NCBI GenBank assembly: GCA_011053145.1
Contig: DRLC01000068.1
Span: 1 to 36,477 of the forward strand
Origin: Planctomycetota bacterium
GTDB taxonomy: Bacteria > Planctomycetota > UBA1135 > GCA-002686595
Length of the DNA: 36,477 nucleotides
Direction of reading: 5' to 3'
Positions within the stretch are counted from its first letter, which is position 1. Every line of letters starts with the position of its first letter. Made by a program: the position numbers and the translations under genes. The notes under the pieces are model-generated. The model worked only from the letters and a program-made list of their open reading frames with translations. It ran no database searches and was not told where the DNA came from. Shown here piece after piece: positions 1 to 8,446 of the stretch.

Positions 1-342
1 GCCCTACTCCTGTTCGGCGTCATGCTCTCACCGCCCGACCTCGACGAGCGTCGCCTGACCCGCGTCCTTCCGGGTCTCGTGCTCGTCGGGGCCGCGACCG
101 CTGCCCTGGGCGCCGCGGTTGCGAGCAATGTTCACTGGGCCGTGGAGGCCGGCGCTCCGACCGGGGCCAAGCCCGACGGCATGGGCAACGCGGAACGCAT
201 CGGGATCGGCTTCCTCGCGATGGATCAGTACGTCGTGGCCTTCGAACTGGCGGCGGTCGTGTTGACGGTCGCGCTGGTCGCGGCCGTCTACATCGCGCGC
301 CGTCGCCGGGAGGATCTCGAGCCGCAAGGAGGACAGGACTGA
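1..342 (+). CDS. nuoJ: NADH-quinone oxidoreductase subunit J (C-terminal part, 5' end outside window)
   Basis: Membrane-arm subunit of respiratory complex I, which couples NADH oxidation by quinone to proton pumping. The frame is open from base 1 (the visible part starts ALLLFGVMLS), so the start lies outside the window and only the last 113 residues are seen. The Met at base 22 is internal, not a start. Visible are the end of one membrane segment, a helix near residues 25-45 (LVLVGAATAALGAAVAS), an insert, and a final helix (VVAFELAAVVLTVALVAAVY) followed by a basic tail RRRRED, the usual NuoJ ending. The assignment rests mostly on the unambiguous nuoK directly after it. The stop TGA shares one base with the nuoK ATG, so the two are translationally coupled. 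Confidence 0.9.
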   Translation, partial: ALLLFGVMLSPPDLDERRLTRVLPGLVLVGAATAALGAAVASNVHWAVEAGAPTGAKPDGMGNAERIGIGFLAMDQYVVAFELAAVVLTVALVAAVYIARRRREDLEPQGGQD

Positions 343-644
343 TGGGACTCGGAGCCTACATCGCCGTCTCGGCCGCACTCTTCGCGATCGGGATCGTCAC
401 GATCATCACGCGTCGCAACGTCCTCTACATCCTGATGGGGATCGAGATGATCCTGAACGCCGCGAACATCAACTTCGTGGCCTTCAACCGGTTCGGGGAC
501 AACGGGCTCGACGGTCGTATGTTCGCGATCTTCACGATCATCCTGGCCGCGGCCGAGGCCGCGGTCGCGCTCGCCGTCGTCCTGAACGTGTTCTACCTCT
601 TCAACTCCGTGAAACCCGGCGAGGCGGACCTCCTGCGGGAGTAG
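342..644 (+). CDS. nuoK: NADH-quinone oxidoreductase subunit K
   Basis: Small three-helix subunit of the complex I membrane arm (E. coli NuoK and mitochondrial ND4L family). It is 100 residues, the normal family length. The two membrane glutamates of the proton path are present: E35 in LMGIEMILNAANINFVAF, the family signature, and E72 in ILAAAEAAVALAVVL. A strong Shine-Dalgarno (AAGGAGG) lies about 9 bases before the ATG, inside the end of nuoJ. It is followed by nuoL after 4 bases, so it is a mid-operon gene. Nothing unusual. Confidence 0.97.
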   Translation: MGLGAYIAVSAALFAIGIVTIITRRNVLYILMGIEMILNAANINFVAFNRFGDNGLDGRMFAIFTIILAAAEAAVALAVVLNVFYLFNSVKPGEADLLRE

Positions 645-648
645 GCAC

Positions 649-2934
649 ATGCTCGGACTCTTGGAATTCAATCCGGCCCTCGACTACAAGCTCCTGCTTG
701 CGGTTCCGTTGATCCCGCTGGTCGGGTACGTGCTGCAGATCTTCCTGCGGAACCGGTTGCCGCACGGGGACAAGATCCTCACCGGGGGCATGTTCGCGGT
801 GGCCTGCATCACGGTCTACATGGCCGCGAAGGCGATCGCCGCGACCCACCACGGCGAGCCCTTCCTGCACCATTCGTCCGAGGTCGGGATGCAGTTCGGC
901 TGGCTCTACAACAGCGCGAACGTCTCGAGTCAGGCGAACATGATCGTCGGCGTCTTCTACGATCCCCTCGGGGCGGCGATGCTCGCGGTGGTCGGGGTGA
1001 TCTCGTTTTGCGTGCACCTCTACAGCCAGGGGTACATGCACGGGGACCGGCGCTACGCGATCTTCTTCGCGAACATCTCGCTCTTCACGTTCGCGATGCT
1101 CTCCCTGGTCCTCTCGGACAACATCCTCTTCCTGTTCGTCTTCTGGGAGATCATGGGCTTGATGAGCTACCTGCTCATCGGTCACTTCAGCCACGATCCG
1201 AGCCAACCCTTCTTCCACCGCTGGGCCACATGGGCGTCGAAGAAGGCCTTCCTGACGACCCGCGTGGGCGACGTGTGCCTCTTCGTCGGGATCTTCATCT
1301 TCTACCGGAACTTCCGCGAATTCTGGGCGACGAGCGCGGCGGCCCAGGCGGCGCTTCCGGACTTCCATCCGCTGCGCTTCACCCACATGTGGGAGATGGG
1401 GCGCATCGTCGTCGAGGAGAACGGCGGGGTCTTCCCGACCTGGATGACGGTCGCGGGGCTCTTCGCATTCGGAGGCACGGTCGGCAAGTCGGCGCAGTTC
1501 CCGCTGCACATCTGGCTTCCCGACGCGATGGCGGGCCCGACGCCCGTCTCCGCGATGATCCACGCGGCGACGATGGTCGCGGCCGGGGTGTTCCTGCTCG
1601 GTCGCCTCTTCCCGCTGCTCTCGCCGGACGTCCTCGCGGTCGTGACCTTCTTCGGGTCGATCACCGCGCTCTTTGCGGCGGTCATCGGGATGACCTGCTA
1701 CGACATCAAGGCGGTGCTCGCCTACTCGACGATCTCCCAGCTCGGGTTCATGGTGGCCGCGGTGGGTCTCGGCGGCGTCTTCGCCGGGATGTTCCACATG
1801 ATCACGCACGCCTTCTTCAAGGCCTGCCTGTTCCTGTCCGCCGGTTCGGTGATCCACGGCTGCCATCACGTCCAGGACATGCGTGTGATGGGCGGGCTGC
1901 GCAAGAAGATGCCGATCACCTTCCTGTGCATGTTGGCCTCCACCTGTGCGATTGCGGGCCTGCCCTTCTTTTCGGGGTTCTATTCCAAGGACGCGATCCT
2001 GCTCGCCGACTGGGCGAACCTCCTGCAAGGGGAGTTTTTCGGAGGTTGGGCGGTGATGGCGCTGATCTGCCTCGCGGTCGGCGCGCTCTTCACCTCGTTC
2101 TATATGTTCCGCCTGATCTTCATGACGTTCTTCGGGGAGTACCGGGGGGACAAGAAGGAGCACCGCTACTCCGCGATGCTGGCGGCCGAAGGCTTCGAGG
2201 GCCCACCGCCGCACGGTCACGATGACGACCACCACGATGACCACGGCCATGACGCGCACGAGGACCACGGGCATGAGGTGCACGAGTCTCCGCTCCCGAT
2301 GGTCGTCTCCCTGTGCGTCCTCGCCGCGGTCGGTCTTCCGGGTATCGCGGCGCTCGTGAACGGCTGGGCCGAGCACCTGCTCGAGCCCGCGAACATGTAC
2401 GGCTCCGCCGTCGGGGAGTGGGTCCTCGGACGTCTCCCGGAGGGTATTGCCGACCACGCGAGCCACATCGGGCACGAGTCCCACAACATGGCCCTACTCG
2501 TCTCGACGATCGTCGCCTGGGGCGGCCTTGCCGGGGCGATCTTCCTCTATCTGATGCGCCCGGACCTGCCGTCCCGCATCGCGTCCAAGTTCGGTCTGGC
2601 CTACGTCGCCGTGCGGCGTCGGTTCTTCGTCGACGAGGTCGTGGACGCGACCGTGCTGCGTCCGACGATGCGCCTCGCCCTGGTCCAGCGCTGGATCGAC
2701 GAACACGTGGTCGACGGCCTGGTCCTCGCCATCGGGCGCCTTGGAAGGGCCGGCGGCTCGATCTCCGCCTGGGTCGACCGAACCATCGTGGACGGCGCCG
2801 TGAACGCCGTCGGACTCATCTCTCAATCCTTCGGATCCGCCCTCCGCCTCCTGCAGACGGGCCGCGTGCAGCAGTACGCCGCCCTGGCCGTGGGTGGAGG
2901 GATCCTGACCGCCGCCTGGCTGATCCTCAGCTGA
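649..2934 (+). CDS. nuoL: NADH-quinone oxidoreductase subunit L
   Basis: Largest antiporter-like proton-pumping subunit of complex I. At 761 residues it is clearly longer than E. coli NuoL (613). The antiporter core is intact: FVFWEIMGLMSYLLIG with the conserved membrane Glu, GKSAQFPLHIWLPDA with the pumping Lys at about residue 280, and HAFFKACLFLSAGSVIH. An acidic, histidine-rich stretch occupies residues 522-546 (about eleven His among Asp, Gly and Glu) in a loop before the final membrane segments. The long C-terminal part carries further helices and ends in a TM near residues 742-760. A GGGAG Shine-Dalgarno precedes the ATG. It is followed by nuoM after 15 bases. Confidence 0.97.
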   Translation: MLGLLEFNPALDYKLLLAVPLIPLVGYVLQIFLRNRLPHGDKILTGGMFAVACITVYMAAKAIAATHHGEPFLHHSSEVGMQFGWLYNSANVSSQANMIVGVFYDPLGAAMLAVVGVISFCVHLYSQGYMHGDRRYAIFFANISLFTFAMLSLVLSDNILFLFVFWEIMGLMSYLLIGHFSHDPSQPFFHRWATWASKKAFLTTRVGDVCLFVGIFIFYRNFREFWATSAAAQAALPDFHPLRFTHMWEMGRIVVEENGGVFPTWMTVAGLFAFGGTVGKSAQFPLHIWLPDAMAGPTPVSAMIHAATMVAAGVFLLGRLFPLLSPDVLAVVTFFGSITALFAAVIGMTCYDIKAVLAYSTISQLGFMVAAVGLGGVFAGMFHMITHAFFKACLFLSAGSVIHGCHHVQDMRVMGGLRKKMPITFLCMLASTCAIAGLPFFSGFYSKDAILLADWANLLQGEFFGGWAVMALICLAVGALFTSFYMFRLIFMTFFGEYRGDKKEHRYSAMLAAEGFEGPPPHGHDDDHHDDHGHDAHEDHGHEVHESPLPMVVSLCVLAAVGLPGIAALVNGWAEHLLEPANMYGSAVGEWVLGRLPEGIADHASHIGHESHNMALLVSTIVAWGGLAGAIFLYLMRPDLPSRIASKFGLAYVAVRRRFFVDEVVDATVLRPTMRLALVQRWIDEHVVDGLVLAIGRLGRAGGSISAWVDRTIVDGAVNAVGLISQSFGSALRLLQTGRVQQYAALAVGGGILTAAWLILS

Positions 2935-2949
2935 CCCTCTCTCGCTGCC

Positions 2950-4488
2950 ATGCAAGAGCACATCCTCTCCTGGATCACGTTCCTTCCCCTGCTGGGGATG
3001 ATCGCGATCCTGTTCGCGCCCAAGACGAACACGTCGCTGATCAAGGGGATCTCGCTGGTGGCCACCGGGCTGCCCTTGGTCCTGGCCACCTGGCTCTACT
3101 TCGGCCTGTTCGACAAGCTCGATCCGGGGCTGCAACTCACCGAGCGCATCATGTGGATCGGTGCGATCAAGGCGGAGTACTACGTCGCGGTGGACGGGCT
3201 CTCGTTGGCGCTCGTGTGGCTCACGACGCTATTGCTCTTCATCGGTGTGCCGGCGAGCTTCGGGATCACGAAGGCGCAGAAGTCCTACTACGCGCTCTTG
3301 CTCCTGCTCGAGGTCGGAATCCTCGGTGTCTTCATCGCCCAGGACTACTTCCTCTTCTATGTGTTCTGGGAGATCATGCTGCTCCCGATGTACTTCCTGA
3401 TCGGGATTTGGGGTGGGCCCAGGCGCGAATACGCGGCGATCAAGTTCTTCCTGTACACGCTGACGGGATCCGTCCTGATGCTGATCGCGATCGTGGCGCT
3501 GCGCCTCGATATGGGGGCCCTCGGCTCGGCCGCGCCCTTCTCGATCCCCGCGATGCAGGAGATGGCCCAGCAGGGTCGCCTGATCGGTTCTGGGCTTCCC
3601 TTCGGCGGCGAATTGCTCGGGATGCAGTTCACCACCTGGGTCTTCTGGTTCCTCTTCATCGGCTTCGCGATCAAGGTTCCTGTCTTCCCGTTCCACACCT
3701 GGCTGCCCGATGCACACGTGCAGGCTCCGACGCCGATCTCGGTCATCCTGGCCGGCATCCTCCTGAAGCTCGGTGGCTACGGGATGATCCGCGGATGCTT
3801 CCCGATCGTTCCCGACGCCTTCGGCCAGTTTTCGTACGCCCTGGCCGTCCTCGGCGTGATCAGCATCGTGTACGGGGCCTTCGTCGCGCTTGGTCAGACG
3901 GACTTCAAGCGCATGGTCGCCTACAGCTCGGTCTCCCACATGGGCTACGTGCTGCTCGGGATGGCGGCCCTCGAGAACTGGGGAATGAGCGGCGCGGCGC
4001 TCCAGATGTTCAACCACGGCACCTCGGCGGCCGTGCTCTTCCTGATCGTGGGGGTCGTCTATGAACGAGCCCACCACCGCGACCTGAACAACTTCGGCGG
4101 GCTTTCGCAGGTCATGCCGCGCTATTGGGCGCTGACCACCCTGGGTTTCTTCGCGGCGCTCGGCCTGCCCGGTCTGGCGGGCTTCGTGTCGGAAGCGATG
4201 ACCCTGCTCGGGGCCTACAACTCCCCGCACGAGGGCTTCAAGACGCTCGTGATCATCTCCGTGGTCGGGATCGTCATCACCGCGGCGTTCCTCCTGTGGG
4301 CGATGCAGCGGGTCTTCCTCGGTGACCTGAATCTCAAGTACAAGGACTTCAAGGACCTGACGGCCCGCGAGATCTTCTGCCAGGTGCCGCTCCTGTTCCT
4401 CTGCGTCCTTCTCGGCCTCGCTCCCTGGCTTCTGCTCGACTGGATGAAGCCCTCGATCGAGCTCCTCGTCAAGAACCTCGGGGGCTGA
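2950..4488 (+). CDS. nuoM: NADH-quinone oxidoreductase subunit M
   Basis: Second antiporter-like proton channel subunit of complex I (ND4 family). It has 512 residues, the normal length, with about 14 predicted membrane helices. Key residues are present: the helix-5 glutamate E141 in FYVFWEIMLLPMYFLIG, K242 in IKVPVFPFHTWLPDAHVQAP, and the FKRMVAYSSVSHMGY segment shared by NuoL, M and N. No clear Shine-Dalgarno lies before the ATG, so translation is probably helped by ribosomes finishing nuoL 15 bases upstream. The order L-M-N is the standard one. Confidence 0.97.
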   Translation: MQEHILSWITFLPLLGMIAILFAPKTNTSLIKGISLVATGLPLVLATWLYFGLFDKLDPGLQLTERIMWIGAIKAEYYVAVDGLSLALVWLTTLLLFIGVPASFGITKAQKSYYALLLLLEVGILGVFIAQDYFLFYVFWEIMLLPMYFLIGIWGGPRREYAAIKFFLYTLTGSVLMLIAIVALRLDMGALGSAAPFSIPAMQEMAQQGRLIGSGLPFGGELLGMQFTTWVFWFLFIGFAIKVPVFPFHTWLPDAHVQAPTPISVILAGILLKLGGYGMIRGCFPIVPDAFGQFSYALAVLGVISIVYGAFVALGQTDFKRMVAYSSVSHMGYVLLGMAALENWGMSGAALQMFNHGTSAAVLFLIVGVVYERAHHRDLNNFGGLSQVMPRYWALTTLGFFAALGLPGLAGFVSEAMTLLGAYNSPHEGFKTLVIISVVGIVITAAFLLWAMQRVFLGDLNLKYKDFKDLTAREIFCQVPLLFLCVLLGLAPWLLLDWMKPSIELLVKNLGG

Positions 4489-4505
4489 GGCCCGGACCCA
4501 TCGCC

Positions 4506-6035
4506 GTGAACGACTACCTCGTACAGCTCGGACGCATCGCCCCGGAGGCGGTCCTGACGGTGCTCGCCCTCGTCATCCTGACCTGGGATCTGGTGACCAA
4601 GGGACGTGACTGTCGGCGGCTCGCCTACGGCACCCTGGCGGGGCTCGGCCTCGTCGTCTGGCTCCTCTGCGGCCAGTGGGCGAGCCTCGGGGAAACCGGA
4701 GCGGTCAGCGCCTTCGGCATGGTCACGGTTGACCGCTTCGGCACCTTCTTCAAACTCTTCACCGCCCTCGCGTTGATGGTCGTCGTGCTGCTCGTGCTCT
4801 TCGACCGGCGCGAGCGAAAGCACGGGATCGGGGAGTACTACTTCCTGCTGATCGGTGCGGCGATCGGGATCTTCTTCATGGTCAGCACGAACAATCTGCT
4901 GCTGCTCATGCTGGGACTCGAACTCCTGTCGCTGGCGAGCTACTCGCTCGCCGGATTCCACAAGGGATCCCAGCGTTCGGCCGAGGCGTCCCTGAAGTAC
5001 ATCGTGTTCGGCGGTCTCTCGGCGGGAATCATGCTGTACGGCATCAGCCTCCTGTACGGTCTGACGGGTACGATCGATCTATCGGTCATGGGGCGCGGCG
5101 GCGAGGGGGGCTACCCCGTGGGGCTCGTCGCGCAGTTCGCGGTCAGCCCCATTCCGGTCGCGGTAGCGGTCGTGCTCGTCCTCGCGGGCTTCGCGTACAA
5201 GGCTTCGATCGTTCCGTTCCACTTCTGGACGCCGGACGTGTACGAGGGCGCCCCCACGCCGGTCACGACCTTCCTCGCCGTCGCCTCCAAAGCGGCCGGC
5301 TTCGCGGCACTCCTGCGCTTCGTCGGCGCGTTGTTCCTCGTGGACGGGGTCCAGGAGGCGGTGCACGCCTACGGCGCGCGTATCGGTCTTCTGCTCGCGA
5401 TCCTGTCAGCGGTCACGATGACCCTCGGGAACCTCTCGGCGATGCGCCAGCGCAGCCTCAAGCGCCTCTTGGCCTACTCCTCGATCGCCCACGCCGGCTA
5501 CGTCCTGATGGGCCTCGCGGTCATGACCGAGGCCGGTTTCTCCGCATCGGTCTTCTACCTCGCCGCCTACTACTTCATGAACCTCGGTGCGTTCGCGTTC
5601 TTGCTCTACTTCGAGGGCGAGACGAACTCGGACGAAATCGACTCCCTGAAGGGAATGGGGTGGAGGCACCCGGTTGTCGCGTGGGCGATGGTGGCCTTCC
5701 TCGTGAGCCTCGCCGGCCTGCCGCCCACCGTCGGCTTCTACGGGAAGCTCTTGCTCTTCTACGAGGGCGTCGACGCTGGCCTGGGATGGCTGGTCTTCAT
5801 CGCGGCCCTGAACAGCGTCATCTCGCTCTTCTACTACTTCCGCGTCGCGAAGGCGCTCTTCCTGACCGAGCCGGTCGAACGCGTCCCGAACCGCCAGCCG
5901 GCCCTCACCGGCCTGATCGTCGGGCTTTCCGTGCTCACGGTCGTCACAGGAATCTTCAACTCGGCCCTCCAGCGCTGGTCCGGTGAAGCACCGCGTGCGC
6001 TCGGGATCTCGGACCAGCTCGAGGAGCCCCACTGA
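4506..6035 (+). CDS. nuoN: NADH-quinone oxidoreductase subunit N
   Basis: Third antiporter-like subunit of complex I (ND2 family), normally the last nuo gene. It has 509 residues. Motifs seen: LMLGLELLSLASYSLAGF with the conserved Glu, K232 in FAYKASIVPFHFWTPDVYEG, and LKRLLAYSSIAHAGYVL. The start is GTG at 4506, 17 bases after the nuoM stop; no ATG near it gives a full N-terminus and no clear Shine-Dalgarno is seen, so coupling to nuoM is likely. It closes the nuo block; the gene 19 bases downstream is not a known complex I subunit. Confidence 0.96.
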   Translation: MNDYLVQLGRIAPEAVLTVLALVILTWDLVTKGRDCRRLAYGTLAGLGLVVWLLCGQWASLGETGAVSAFGMVTVDRFGTFFKLFTALALMVVVLLVLFDRRERKHGIGEYYFLLIGAAIGIFFMVSTNNLLLLMLGLELLSLASYSLAGFHKGSQRSAEASLKYIVFGGLSAGIMLYGISLLYGLTGTIDLSVMGRGGEGGYPVGLVAQFAVSPIPVAVAVVLVLAGFAYKASIVPFHFWTPDVYEGAPTPVTTFLAVASKAAGFAALLRFVGALFLVDGVQEAVHAYGARIGLLLAILSAVTMTLGNLSAMRQRSLKRLLAYSSIAHAGYVLMGLAVMTEAGFSASVFYLAAYYFMNLGAFAFLLYFEGETNSDEIDSLKGMGWRHPVVAWAMVAFLVSLAGLPPTVGFYGKLLLFYEGVDAGLGWLVFIAALNSVISLFYYFRVAKALFLTEPVERVPNRQPALTGLIVGLSVLTVVTGIFNSALQRWSGEAPRALGISDQLEEPH

Positions 6036-6054
6036 GCGCCAGAGGTCGATCGCC

Positions 6055-6780
6055 ATGGTCCGTAGCCCCTCCCAGCCCCTCGCTTCCTTGATCTTGGATG
6101 AGCCTTCGTCCTGGGCGCGTCTGAGGGCCGGAGTTCACGCGCACGTCGCGTGGATGAGCATGGAAGAGCGAGCGGAGCTCTCCCGGGTCATCTACCCGGA
6201 TCTGTTCTCGGAGTACGACGCGCGCTTTCTGTCCGCCTTCGTGCGCTCCCTCCCCGCGGACCTTTCGGACGATTTTTGCGCTTGCGAGGAGACCTGGGCC
6301 CGGGACGAGTACCTGCACTACGTCGGGTTCCGGATCGCCTACTCGGCCCTCAGCGGGCTCTCCGAGGAGGAGATCGATGAGCGTATGGAGGCACGCGAAT
6401 CCGAGGTCGACTTCCGGCCGCTCGAAGCGCTCTTCGAGGACGAGTTTTCCGTCGCGTGTCTCGTCGCATACGACGAACTCGCGACCGTGCGTGCCTATCG
6501 AGCGAACGCGGCGGTCTACGAGAAGCTCGGTCCCGATATGGTCGACTTCGTGCGGCGCGTAACGGCCGACGAAGGCCGACATTACCGCAACTTCTTCGCG
6601 CTCTTGCGCGACCGCCACCGCGATCGCCTCGGAGACGTCGACCGCGTGCTCGACAGGATCCGCGAGCACGAGGGGGTGCCCTACGGCAACACCTTCGTCC
6701 TCGACCACGACGACGACGTATGGTCGGAGGAGATCTTCGACGATGCGATGGCGACGCTACGGCGCCATCTGCACGTCTGA
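6055..6780 (+). CDS. Ferritin-like diiron protein, distantly like acyl-ACP desaturase
   Basis: A 241-residue, mostly helical, acidic protein with no signal or membrane segment. Two ExxH motifs fit a diiron four-helix bundle: E85-Y-L-H88 and E173-G-R-H176 (DEGRHYRNF), with E141 (AYDELATVRAY) placed like the third-helix ligand of acyl-ACP desaturases (family pattern ...EENRH...QERATF...DEKRH). The helix-1 Glu is less clear; E37, E38 and E41 are candidates. The second motif and its spacing support the fold; the substrate is unknown, and fatty-acid desaturation, another oxidation or oxygen scavenging are all possible. ATG 6055 is preferred because the upstream in-frame start at 5983 would overlap nuoN by 53 bases. 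The gene lies 19 bases after nuoN and may be cotranscribed with it. Confidence 0.6.
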   Translation: MVRSPSQPLASLILDEPSSWARLRAGVHAHVAWMSMEERAELSRVIYPDLFSEYDARFLSAFVRSLPADLSDDFCACEETWARDEYLHYVGFRIAYSALSGLSEEEIDERMEARESEVDFRPLEALFEDEFSVACLVAYDELATVRAYRANAAVYEKLGPDMVDFVRRVTADEGRHYRNFFALLRDRHRDRLGDVDRVLDRIREHEGVPYGNTFVLDHDDDVWSEEIFDDAMATLRRHLHV

Positions 6781-6797
6781 GCCTTCCGCTGGGGTGC

Positions 6798-7553
6798 TCA
6801 GGCGCCCGCGCCGACCGGATCGCGATCCACCGCGAGGCCGACCTCGAGTTCCTCGAACCAGTCGAGGAAGCGCTTGACGTCGTCACCGCGGAAGATGCGC
6901 CCATGCTGGGGACACATCAGGTCGATGTCCAGCTCGCGGACCCGAGCGATCCAGTCGTTCTTCGCACGGTTCGAAGGCATCCAACGTTCGTGGAACATCT
7001 TCATCTTGTCCACATGGCTGTCGAAGTCCTTCACGAACATCGGCGAGTCCGCGGGTTCGAGAGCCGCACCCACGTCGCCGCTCATCAGGATCTTCGCCTT
7101 CGGGTCGTAGACGTTGTGGTTTCCCGAGGAGTGCATGTAGTGGGCCGGGATGAACTGCAGTTCGACACCGTCGAGGTCGATCGACCCGCCTTCGTCCGCG
7201 ATGGGGACGAACTCGATGTTGTCCATCCCGAAGTGACGAATGAAGCCCTCCCAGAGCCAGGGGGCATGGAGCTTGGCGTCGGGCAGCGTTTGGTTCCACA
7301 GTCCCAGGGACGAGATGATGTCGGGGTCCTGGTGGGACGCGAAGAGGTCGGTGATCTGTTCGATCCTGGCGTAGTGCAGGTTCGCGCCGAGCATCGGCGC
7401 AAAGATCTCGATGCCGCCGGGATCGATCAGGAGTACACGTCGTCCGGCGCGGACCATGTACTGGTTCGTGTCGATGACTCGCTCCGGTTTGCCGGGATCG
7501 CGGCCGAAGACGAACCACTGGTGCCCCTGGTCAAAGAGTTCGATCACATTCAT
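6798..7553 (-). CDS. ODP-family diiron protein (metallo-beta-lactamase fold, flavodiiron-like)
   Basis: A 251-residue protein matching the flavin-free ODP (oxygen-binding diiron protein) branch of the flavodiiron/metallo-beta-lactamase superfamily. Ligand positions seen: H74-x-D76-x-D78-I79 (SHQDPDI, where true flavodiiron proteins have HxExDH), H141 in AHYMHSSGN, D160 in MSGDVG and H217 in CPQHGRIF. Loss of the last His of the first motif is typical of ODP. There is no flavodoxin domain. ODP of Treponema denticola is a known iron and oxygen sensor for a chemoreceptor. Here the ATG overlaps the stop of an MCP-like gene by four bases (ATGA), so the two are coupled and probably act together. 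It ends 17 bases from the convergent diiron gene. Confidence 0.82.
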   Translation of the reverse strand: MNVIELFDQGHQWFVFGRDPGKPERVIDTNQYMVRAGRRVLLIDPGGIEIFAPMLGANLHYARIEQITDLFASHQDPDIISSLGLWNQTLPDAKLHAPWLWEGFIRHFGMDNIEFVPIADEGGSIDLDGVELQFIPAHYMHSSGNHNVYDPKAKILMSGDVGAALEPADSPMFVKDFDSHVDKMKMFHERWMPSNRAKNDWIARVRELDIDLMCPQHGRIFRGDDVKRFLDWFEELEVGLAVDRDPVGAGA

Positions 7554-8257
7554 TCGTTCGTACCTGTGGTTCCAAGGACCTCCTCGCGGATGTCCGTGAT
7601 GCGGTCGAGTCCGGCGCGGAGGATCGTCTGGATCTCCTGGGATGCGCGTTCGAGGTCTTCCGCGACCTCGGAGAGATCCGCGCGGTAGGCGCCTGTTCGG
7701 GAGGCCTCGATGCGGCAGATCGAGGACACGGTGAGGGCGCTTCGCACCGTGGCGCGGAGGTGTTTCAGGTGGCCGGCGAGGGCTCCGAGGTGCTCGTCGA
7801 GCGTCTCCAGTCCGGCCTCGAGCTGGCGCCGGTTCGCTTCCGCGGCGGGACGGAGGGTCTCGACGTGTTCGGCCTCGGCCGCATCCTCGAGGATCCGGCG
7901 AAAGCGGGTCCCACGGTCCACGCACTTGAGGTGCCGCGCGGCTTCCTGGGTGACCCGCACGGACTCGTCCGCGACATGGTCGGCTGTCCGCAGGACGCTC
8001 CTCGTGATGTCCTCGATGTGGTTCGTGATCGGCTGGAAGCGCCGGGCGAGTTCTCCCGCCTGGGCCGAGATGATGCGGGCGTTCTTTGCGGCCAGGGACA
8101 CCGTCCAGGCGATGTTCGTGATCCGGTGCAGGTCCGCGGCGATCGTCGATGTGCCGACGATGATGACGTCCTGTTCGTTGTCCTGTTTGCTCAAGCCAGG
8201 TCCTCGCTCGCAATGCAGCTCTTCGAGGGCCGGGTCGGGGCTCCGACCGCGGTCCAC
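7550..8257 (-). CDS. Soluble protein with MCP-like signalling tip, partner of ODP
   Basis: An all-helical cytoplasmic protein with no TM or ligand-binding domain. Residues 46-85 (counted from GTG 8257) resemble the hairpin tip of methyl-accepting chemotaxis proteins: ITNIAWTVSLAAKNARIISA then QAGELARRFQPITNHI, compare the MCP pattern IAxQTNLLALNAAIEAARAGExGRGF. A second, weaker tip-like stretch lies near the C-terminus (SSICRIEASRTGAYRADLSE). Only a short helix precedes the first tip, so it is not a standard symmetrical MCP hairpin. The start is uncertain: GTG 8257 (235 aa) or TTG 8194 (214 aa), the latter with GAGG about 8 bases upstream. It overlaps the ODP gene by four bases. No cheA or cheW is in the window, so its output is unknown. 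Confidence 0.62.
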   Translation of the reverse strand: MDRGRSPDPALEELHCERGPGLSKQDNEQDVIIVGTSTIAADLHRITNIAWTVSLAAKNARIISAQAGELARRFQPITNHIEDITRSVLRTADHVADESVRVTQEAARHLKCVDRGTRFRRILEDAAEAEHVETLRPAAEANRRQLEAGLETLDEHLGALAGHLKHLRATVRSALTVSSICRIEASRTGAYRADLSEVAEDLERASQEIQTILRAGLDRITDIREEVLGTTGTNE

Positions 8258-8403
8258 CGCCTGGGGTAGCGGTGACTGGGTATCGGCAGGATCCGCGAGT
8301 TCCTTGTGGGGGCTGTTTGCAGAACTTTCGGGTCGTCTCCGTCCGCGCGTGGATCGCCCCCCCGGGGTGGGGAGAAGCGGAGGAGGGGCGCTGGCCTGGG
8401 GTC

Positions 8404-8436
8404 GGGCCCCCGGCCTTCTGGCCCGCGGGGGGGCCC
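8404..8436 (-). terminator. Strong GC hairpin downstream of the methyltransferase gene
   Basis: A perfect 8-bp stem (8404-8411 with 8429-8436, GGGCCCCC/GGGGGCCC) encloses a second GGCC-TTCT-GGCC hairpin (8412-8423). It begins 11 bases past the stop of the minus-strand methyltransferase gene, where a terminator is expected. There is no T-tract after it on the minus strand, so intrinsic termination is not certain; it could act as an mRNA 3' stabiliser. The rest of 8258-8446 is GC-rich with no gene visible. Confidence 0.4.
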
Positions 8437-8446
8437 AGAGGGCCGC

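Noticed and set aside
601-2484. 627-residue open frame opposite nuoL
   Set aside because: Arg/Asp/His-rich composition and full overlap with the clear nuoL gene; it is a shadow frame caused by high GC.
8340-8446. G/C homopolymer-rich stretch as a possible repeat array or CRISPR
   Set aside because: No repeating unit with spacers; it is a GC-rich gap with a terminator-like hairpin.
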